Part shown: positions 57,323-64,000 of the stretch, one piece after another
Position numbering within the stretch: the stretch's first letter is position 1
Layout of the letters: every line of letters begins with the position of its first letter
Program-made: the position numbers and the translations under genes
Origin: Linanthus parryae
Taxonomy: Eukaryota; Streptophyta; Magnoliopsida; Ericales; Polemoniaceae
DNA: 64,000 nt
Reading direction: 5' to 3'
Assembly: GCA_023055425.1 (NCBI GenBank)
Contig: JALGPY010000004.1
Location: forward strand, 115,051,504-115,115,503
Notes under the pieces: model-generated
Told to the model about the DNA's origin: nothing
Seen by the model: the letters and a program-made list of their open reading frames with translations, nothing else
Databases searched by the model: none

Positions 57323-59599
57323 TGGAGAGTGCCCTCGTGCTAGAATTGTTGAGTCCTCGTGTTATCGTTGAGGACAACGATGCATTCTAGTGTGGGGGTG
57401 GTTGAGTCCTTTTTGCTAGTCAGTGTTGAGTCTTTGCATCGCCTGTGTCAGCATGTAGTTAGAAATTTTTGGTTATGTCCTTATCTTTCATTTTATTATT
57501 CATCTTTTTGCGTGCACGTTTTCGTAATATTGAGTCATCCTACCATTGTTGAGTCAGTAGTCGAGTTGGCCGTGCATATAGTGTAGGTATATATATATAA
57601 AAAAAAAAAAAAAAAAAACTAAAAATGTGAAAAACACCAAAAAAATTAAAAATTTGAGAAAGGGCAATTGAAAAAAGCTGAAAATTCGGTAAAATCGAGA
57701 AGTGTGAGACTTTTAGGCATAGGGCGTGAATTGCGATCGAGAGTGACGATGTGAGTTTCCCTTAGTAAGTATAGAGAAACTTTCTTTACGGGAATGCGTG
57801 CCTATTTTACACACGAACTTAATTTTGTCAAATCTAAAGTGTGTGCCTAATTTTCTTACAAGAGTTGAGCTAGGTGTGAGCTAAACAAGCCGAACGTTCT
57901 TGTGTACGTCTTAGGTAGTCGCCAACCCGCCTCGTAGTGGCACACAGAACAGCTGTGCGAGGTGTGTATTAGAGCACTCACTGCTTATAGAACTTACCTT
58001 GTAGGACCACTAGTAAACCCTGATTTGAACCATGGATTCTTTGACAGCCTTTGGACTTAGGGTGACGATTCTTGGCCTTCATCACTGATTGGTTAGGATC
58101 ACCGCTTTAGTGCGTCACGAGGGTGTTGTAGTTGAGGGGGTTCGATGAGGGAGTACTTCATGCTATATTTGTGTGAGTCTTGCATATCGCATACACTTCA
58201 TTTGTGATCTTCGAGGGGAATGCGAGGGTGAGTGAGAGTAGGCTTGCGCACTTCGGTGTGGCGGTGTTCCATGGCATTACAACATGGACACAAGTGAGGA
58301 GAGCCGTGAGTGTGTACCATCTAATACACACAAAACTTGGGTTGGGGGAATTTCATAGGTGGATCGTGCTAGGTACCGGATCTTACTCATCATGGTGTAG
58401 GAGGTTTGGTTGGATTAGGCACGAGACAGATATTTGAGTGACTACTTGAGAGGGGACAGGATTACATTCGAGTGTGGGGGTGTCGACATTTGACTTCGGA
58501 CATCGAGATTGCGCTGGCGACGACTCCATCCCCACACATGCTCTATTATGTTAGCGGCTTTGTTAGTAGCACCGAGGATTTCATCGAGATAGGGAGAGAC
58601 ATTTATTTGTGATTTATACGTGTTGATTTGGAATTTGTCTCTCCTTACCATCATATGATAGCTTGGAATTTGGAAGACCACTCGGGACGTATATTGAGGA
58701 AAGAATGCAGGAATTTGAGAGACAAAGAAAAAAAAAAAAATCAGAAAAGAAAAGAGAGAAAAAAAGGAGAGATGAATAAAGGAAGAATGAGAAGCATTGT
58801 GGAAGAACGAGTGGAGAAGCGACTAGTTCACGAACGGGAAATTTTGGCCTATGCATCATTCATGACAATAGCCGCGGAGATCGTAATTGTACCGGGGTGT
58901 GAGGGGATCGAGGGCCGGAGATGGTGAGTTTCGGGCTTGGTTTCTATCATTGTTTTGAGGGTGTGTGAGCTATGGTATTTGTGAGAATGTGACGCCTTAG
59001 GACTTATGTTTGATTATTATCCTATTTGTCCCTAAAGCCTCATCATTCTAAACCCGTTAGCGGATTAGGAGCTCGGACCTTGAACGTGGCTTAGCCTAGC
59101 GTAGCCTTTTATTTTGTGGCACACATGAAAAGGTATTGCATTCTTGTACTTAGTAAAGCTAGGTTCTCTATACTAGCTAGGGGAGATTCATGTTGTCGAA
59201 TTTGATTTCGAATCATTCCTTGTGTCTAGATTTCTCATCGCTTCGTGTGAATCGGTTTAAGCTAATGGAGATTGCCCAATCTCACAAAAGAAAAAGAAAA
59301 TTTGTTATTTCAATATTTGCATTGTGAATATTGCATTTGCATATAGGTGCATTGTGTATAATCGAGTCGTGTCGACTAGTAGGAAGGATGGTTGGTGAAT
59401 GGTTCTACTCGGATTAGTATGCAAGTGTTCATGGTTTTGTATGCAATGTGAGGTGAAAGTATGCAAATGGCGTAGGGAAGTTATGCAATGAGTAATTAGG
59501 TTGGTATGCAAAGTTGGATGAATTGCGGGAAAGCAAGAGAGAAGTTTTGACTTGAGAGAAATGGATTTGACTTGGGAGATTTGCTCGGGACGAGCAAAA
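57323..59599. other. Athila 3' non-coding region
   Basis: This 2.3-kb stretch has no supported ORF. It includes an A tract after a TA run (57586-57619), an A tract near 58727-58739, and GTGTGGGGGT motifs at 57390-57399 and 58472-58481. The first follows a GAGGACAACGATGCATTCTA context typical of sites just after ORFs in such elements. Confidence 0.6.
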
Positions 59600-59616
59600 G
59601 GTAGTGTGGGGGTAGT
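59600..59616 (+). other. Athila polypurine tract
   Basis: GGTAGTGTGGGGGTAGT directly precedes the 3' LTR and contains the fourth GTGTGGGGGT copy (59604-59613). Confidence 0.85.
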
Positions 59617-61169
59617 TGATAACTCCGTTTTCGGAGTTATTTTATGCCTTTTATTTCTACGTTTTGCGTGCTTATAATGGAGAATTCGTCGTCTTTCGAG
59701 TAAATTGAGCTAAAATGTGATAATGTGAGTTCATATGCATTACTTGTTAAATCCGGGCGTTTCTTTAGATTTTTGAGCTTTTATTGTGATATGATCGCGG
59801 GTTGTGTTTTCGTGTTGTGATTCGCAGGAAAACAGGGCTTGGAGGATCGTGCGGGATATGGAAGCGAACTTCGGAAACAAGGAACTCAAAGACAAGTCAA
59901 AAGGAAGGAGAAAGTCAAAGGAAATCAAAGGAAAGTCAATGGAAGAAGGAAGGAAGAGAAAAGTCAAAGGAAGGAAGAGAAAGTCAAAGAAAATAGGGCT
60001 GGAGCAGAAGTCTTCGTGCGAAGACATTTGTCTTCGTGCGAAGACAAAACACTTAGCCGAAATTTGGCTCGACTGAATTCTCTTCCTATACATGGTTGCA
60101 GTATCACTTTGAGAAGACCTTCGCACGAAGGGCAGAAGTCTTCGTACGAAGACTCTTCGTGCGAAGACAACTGTCTTCGTGCGAAGAGATCGCTGGAATG
60201 TGCAGATTTTTTTGGGGCTTTTTCGTAGTTTATCCAAACTTTGTAATATGATTATGGGAACGTATTTAAGCCTTTTAGGTCGACTTTTTCAGTAGTTTTT
60301 GACATTAGAGACATCTTTTGGAGATCAAGAAGCCTTTGGGAGAGCTTAGGAGCTTTGGATCATTCGTTTGGATTCTAAACTCTCGTCTTTTCTTGATTTT
60401 TATGTTTAAACTCATTATTCTTGTCGTTGTGATTATGAATATGAGTAGCTACGCACTTTTTGCTGGGAATTCTCGTTTGGTGTAGCTAGGGTTTGATCTA
60501 AAGTTGATGTTTTGATGATTGTAATGCATGTTCTAGCTTAATCTCACGTGTTTATTCGCTATTATGGATTATTTACGTTCTTTATTATATTATCTTTGCG
60601 AGTAGCTAACGTAGAGATAAATTCAATTAGTTTTCACGCGGTAACTCCTTGAGAATTAGTCGGGAAATTGAATAGTCCACCTAGTCGTATCAATTTTTGG
60701 TAACTCGGCATCGTTAACTAGGATCGTTAAAGTAGAAACATGGTTTTAATGCATACTTGAAGCTAAATTAGACTTGGTAACTCGGTTTGGTTTAGTTAAA
60801 GTATAGTGAACTTGCTTGGTAACTCGGTAAGTTTAACATCGCTTGATTAGTAGTGAATAACACGTGGTTGTTTTACAAATCAAAATATAAATTTAGATCA
60901 ACCTAGTGAACCTAGAGAATTCCCGGTACTTTTCTCTTCTTTGATAAAAAACCCAAAATTCATTCTTTATTAATCGTGAACTACTTCACTTGGTTAATTG
61001 AGAACTTTGCGTTTATTTTATTAGGATTAGACAAAAACACAACTTGCGACTTGCCCACATAAGGTTTAGAATAGTAATTAATTTAAACAAAGTCCCTTGG
61101 GTTCGACAACCCGGATTTCCGGTTTATTACTACACACGACAGCTGTGCACTTGCAGTTGGAGCGTGTCA
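59617..61169 (+). repeat. Athila 3' LTR
   Basis: This 1,553-bp LTR is nearly identical to 47137-48688. It ends GAGCGTGTCA directly before CTTTC (61170-61174). Confidence 0.95.
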
Positions 61170-62483
61170 CTTTCCCAGAAATGTCTTCAAGGCACTTTGG
61201 TTATGGGGCGGCGTCATGCCAGTGATGGCTGATACTTTCGCAGGGTCAGGCTCGATTCCTTGGCGATGAACCACGCATCCCAAGAACTTTCCTGATGTTA
61301 CCCCGAATGCGCACTTCATGGGATTCATCTTCAGTTAAAAGCGTCTACATCTATTGAACACTTTCCGCAAATCCGCGAGGTGATCTGCTTCCTGCTTGGA
61401 TTTGACTACAAGGTCATCCACATAAAACTCCACTTCTTTGTGCATCATGTCGTGGAATAGGGCCATCATGGCCCGCTGATAGGTCGCACCCGCGTTCTTG
61501 AGGCCGAACGGCATCACTGTGTAGTTGAACACCCCCACCGGAGTGATGAATGCAGTTTTCCGCGCATCTTCAGGGTCCATCTTGATCTGGTTGTACCCGC
61601 TGAAGCCGTCCATGAAACTGAACATGCGATGGCCCGCTGTTGAATCGATTAGCAAGTCAATGTTGGGCAGTGGAAAATCGTCCTTTGGGCAGAAACGATT
61701 GAGATCCCGGAAGTCCACGCAGATGCGAAGCTGTCCGTTCTTCTTTACCACTGGCACAATGTTGGCCAGCCATGTGGGATGATGATTCGGCTCTATGAAC
61801 TTGGCATCAAGGAGTTTGACAATCTCCTGTTTGATCTTCACGTTAAGCTCCGGCCTGAAGCTTCTTGTGCTCTGCTTTACCGGTTTAGACCCTGGGATGA
61901 TGTCTAAACGGTGCATAGTGATGCTTGTATCTAGACCTGGCATCTCATCATACTCCCATGCGAACACATCCTTGTATTCAGTTAGGAGCTGTAGCAGTCC
62001 TTGCTCCTCCTCGCTTGTGAGGTCCGCGCTTAGAAAGACTGGCCTCTTCTTTTCCTCGTTCGAGCTGAGGAACACTTCCTTTAGCTCTTGCTTTTGTGGT
62101 CTGGGCCTATCTTCCATGCATTCAGGTGCTTCTTTGAGTTTCTCATCCGGAGTGCCCTGCATTGGCTTTTCCGTTACTGCAATCTGCTCGATTTGGTTGA
62201 TTTGCCCAGGGATATCCCCATGCCCGTGTGAGGACATCCCCGCGCACCTTCGTATGCGATAGCACTTCTTCCCATTGGCGTAGAAGCTCTCTATCTCCTT
62301 GCCTTCGGGGTCATGCTTTGAAATTCTCTTCAGTGTGTACACACTCTTTCGCTGGTATGCGATTCGTGGCGCCTCTTCGTGTGTGGGCGGCTTTTCCTTG
62401 GCATCTTCCCTCGTCACTATCACTCCCGCAGGTGACTGGTCCTTGATGTCTTCCCATAGAGGTAAAGGAGTGGGATTGAATGG
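61170..62483 (-). pseudogene. Tat reverse transcriptase
   Basis: RT blocks: FVWEYDEMPGLD-like FAWEYDEMPGLD, VPVVKKNGQLRICVDFRDLN, FMDGFSGYNQI, MPFGLKNAGATYQRAM and the active-site YVDDLVVKS (near 61400). An in-frame TAA at 61335-61337 follows RRF; the frame then continues to the Athila insertion at 61170 and resumes at 47136. An in-frame TGA at 62484-62486 separates it from the protease. Confidence 0.9.
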
Positions 62484-63612
62484 TCACGGTGTTTGCTCGT
62501 CCGCCATCTCGGTAAACCATACCGCCTCGCTGAGATGTGCTTCATCCAAGTTGAATGGATTTGTTGAAGCCGGTATCTCGACTATTCTGTCGTTCCAGAT
62601 AGCTTTCATAACCTGGTGAGCTGTCGAAGGAACCGCGTCGAAGCGATGAATCCAAGCTCGACCTATGATCATGTGATACGTAGTGTTCGTATCTATGACA
62701 TAGAACTTCGCTGAACACTTGATTTTGCCAATCTGAACGCCCAGGCGGATCCATCCAATCGTCATTCTAGAGTCGCTTCCGAATCCCATCAGCGGAGATG
62801 GACGCCTGACAATCTTGTGCTCGGGGATCCCTACTAGCTTCAGTGTGTGGAGCGAAACGACATTGACCGCTGCTCCTCCGTCTACAAATGCTCGTTTGAA
62901 CTCGACACCATTGATGATGGCTGTCACATACAGAGGCCTCTGGTGGCTCGCATCTGTCTTTTTATCGCTGGCAGAAAAGGTCATAATCTTTTCTGTAGAG
63001 CGGGACGCCCTGATGACTTTCCCGTTGGAGACTACAAGATCCTCCTCGTAGTTCTCCGCTATCCTCAAGATTGCTTTCGTCATTTCTGTCCGGCATTTCT
63101 CCGAGAAATTCATCTCGTCGAAGAATCTGCTGAAGCCGTGCGACCCCTTCATCCGGTCAGCACGTTCATCCTCTGTGTCCATGCTGTAGTCCTCGTCTTC
63201 ATGGACTTCGGCAATGATGGGTAGACCATCCTCTGCGACTTCTTCTAAGTCTACAATCGAGATCATGGCGACCTCTTTCCCTTTCGAGTCTTGCTCCGCA
63301 TGAGCAGGAAGTGGATTGTTGCGCACATCCTTCCTGTGATCGCTGACAATTAGCTCGTCGTTCTTCATCTTCTGATTGAACACAATCCTGAGCTTTTTAC
63401 ATTCCGCTGTAGGATGCATGACCTTGCCGTGGTACTCACACCACTTCGGGTCCCTCACCATCTCCTTGGAGGGTACCTTCTCGAGCGGCGGTAGAACACC
63501 GTCCTTGCGCCATTGCCTGCAGAGGTCGCTTGCCTCCTCCACCGAACATGGCAGAGGTGGTACGTCGAAGTTCACAACCTTCGCCTGCTTCTGGGGTGAA
63601 ACTGTATTGACC
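62484..63612 (-). pseudogene. Tat gag C-terminus and protease
   Basis: A zinc-ribbon-like segment, CEYHGKVMHPTAECKKL (CX2HX4HX4C type), is followed by an acidic linker. The aspartic protease follows, with active site AFVDGGAAVNVVSL and MIIGRAWIHRF. It is in frame with RT except for the TGA at 62484-62486. A one-base frameshift near 63620-63640 disconnects it from the gag capsid. Confidence 0.82.
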
Positions 63613-64000
63613 TCAGCTTCGCGTCCCCTCTTGTAACTGAATCTCCCGATTTTGTAGGTAGTTCCGCTTGAAGATCGCTCCGGGTTGTTCTTCTTTTTTT
63701 AGTCTCTCCACTATAGGCTCGATGTTCTTCGTGCACTCGATAAGCTTTGAAAACGTAGGTGTTTGCAGGTTGATGAGCATACCTTTGTATTCATCTCGCA
63801 TGCACTGCAGGCATATCTCTACAAGCCGGCTTTCGAGCATTGGATCTTTGCATTCCAAGGACTTCGCCTTGAATTTCTTGATGAAAGTAATCCCGTCCTC
63901 CTCGCGCTTCTGGTACATCCGCGAGAGGTGGATCATTGTCACCTTTTCTTCCATCTGGAAGAACTTGGTATAGAACTTCTGGACCATGTCGTCCCAAGTC
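63613..64000 (-). pseudogene. Tat gag capsid, continues off window
   Basis: Minus-strand frame open to the window edge, with TWDDMVQKFYTKFF, REEDGITFIKKFKAKSLEC and CLQCMRDEYKGMLINL. This is the retrotransposon gag domain of Tat elements. It stops at 63613 because of the frameshift to the next segment. Confidence 0.82.

Larger units (their letters stand above)
47137..61169 (+). mobile_element. Athila-lineage Ty3/gypsy retrotransposon, complete and young
   Basis: This 14,033-bp element has TG...CA LTRs of 1,552 and 1,553 bp and a CTTTC target duplication (47132-47136 and 61170-61174). It has a tRNA-Asp primer site, an open gag-pol frame, a third ORF and a polypurine tract. By eye the LTRs differ by 9 substitutions and one 1-base indel, about 99.4% identity. 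It sits in the RT/RNase H junction of the Tat element, and dropping it with one CTTTC copy rejoins that frame. No stop or frameshift is seen in either main ORF. Confidence 0.95.
36382..64000 (-). mobile_element. Tat-lineage Ty3/gypsy retrotransposon with antisense ORF, interrupted by an Athila element
   Basis: On the minus strand the window shows gag (off the right edge), protease, RT, RNase H, a second archaeal-type RNase H, integrase, a tandem-repeat region, a gene on the opposite strand, and a 3' LTR with polypurine tract. Two RNase H domains and an extra, often antisense, ORF between integrase and the 3' LTR are traits of the Tat lineage (Ogre/Retand relatives). Without the Athila insert, more than 13.5 kb is visible. 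The coding part has several stops and frameshifts. The 5' LTR is beyond the window. Confidence 0.88.

Overview
The window is plant nuclear DNA, almost certainly from a eudicot. It is built from one host gene family, F-box proteins with a DUF295 beta-propeller domain, and from several layers of transposable elements. The elements are typical of plants: Ty1/copia, Ty3/gypsy of the Athila and Tat lineages, an L1-type LINE, a Helitron and a hAT-like MITE. The species cannot be named from the sequence alone.

Positions 1 to about 36.3 kb hold a decayed DUF295 cluster. I count about fourteen copies or fragments on both strands. Only the first (2-814, cut by the window start) looks intact. The others carry stops, frameshifts, deletions or insertions. 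Several also share flanking DNA, so whole segments were duplicated. The insertions include: a copia element (8479-13535) at the stop codon of one copy; a non-autonomous Helitron (14284-15484) in the exon of that same copy; a MITE (17497-18136) in another; an L1 LINE (26333-32661, 16-bp target duplication) in a third; and two solo LTRs (24227-25653 and 33808-34434). A broken, intronless copy of a CYP59-type cyclophilin lies at 21235-22615.

Positions 36382 to the window end form one large Tat-lineage Ty3/gypsy element on the minus strand. Its 3' LTR is at 36382-37008, and its gag runs off the right edge. Between integrase and the 3' LTR it has a tandem-repeat array (about 43.46-44.27 kb) and, on the opposite strand, an intron-containing extra gene of the plant-mobile-domain type (37738-42034). 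The LTR contains a large imperfect palindrome with a TATA-like box at each end, which could fire in both directions and drive the antisense gene.

A 14,033-bp Athila element (47137-61169, plus strand) sits inside the reverse transcriptase region of the Tat element. It has a CTTTC target duplication, LTRs that differ by only about 9 substitutions and 1 indel in 1.55 kb, an open 1,831-residue gag-pol and an open 435-residue third ORF. It is the youngest element here and the only one that looks coding-competent.

The most unusual items are the Tat antisense gene with its candidate bidirectional LTR promoter, the 101-bp dimeric repeat array, the palindrome clusters shared by the Athila LTR and its interior, and the nested insertions whose exact boundaries can be read from the DUF295 reading frame.
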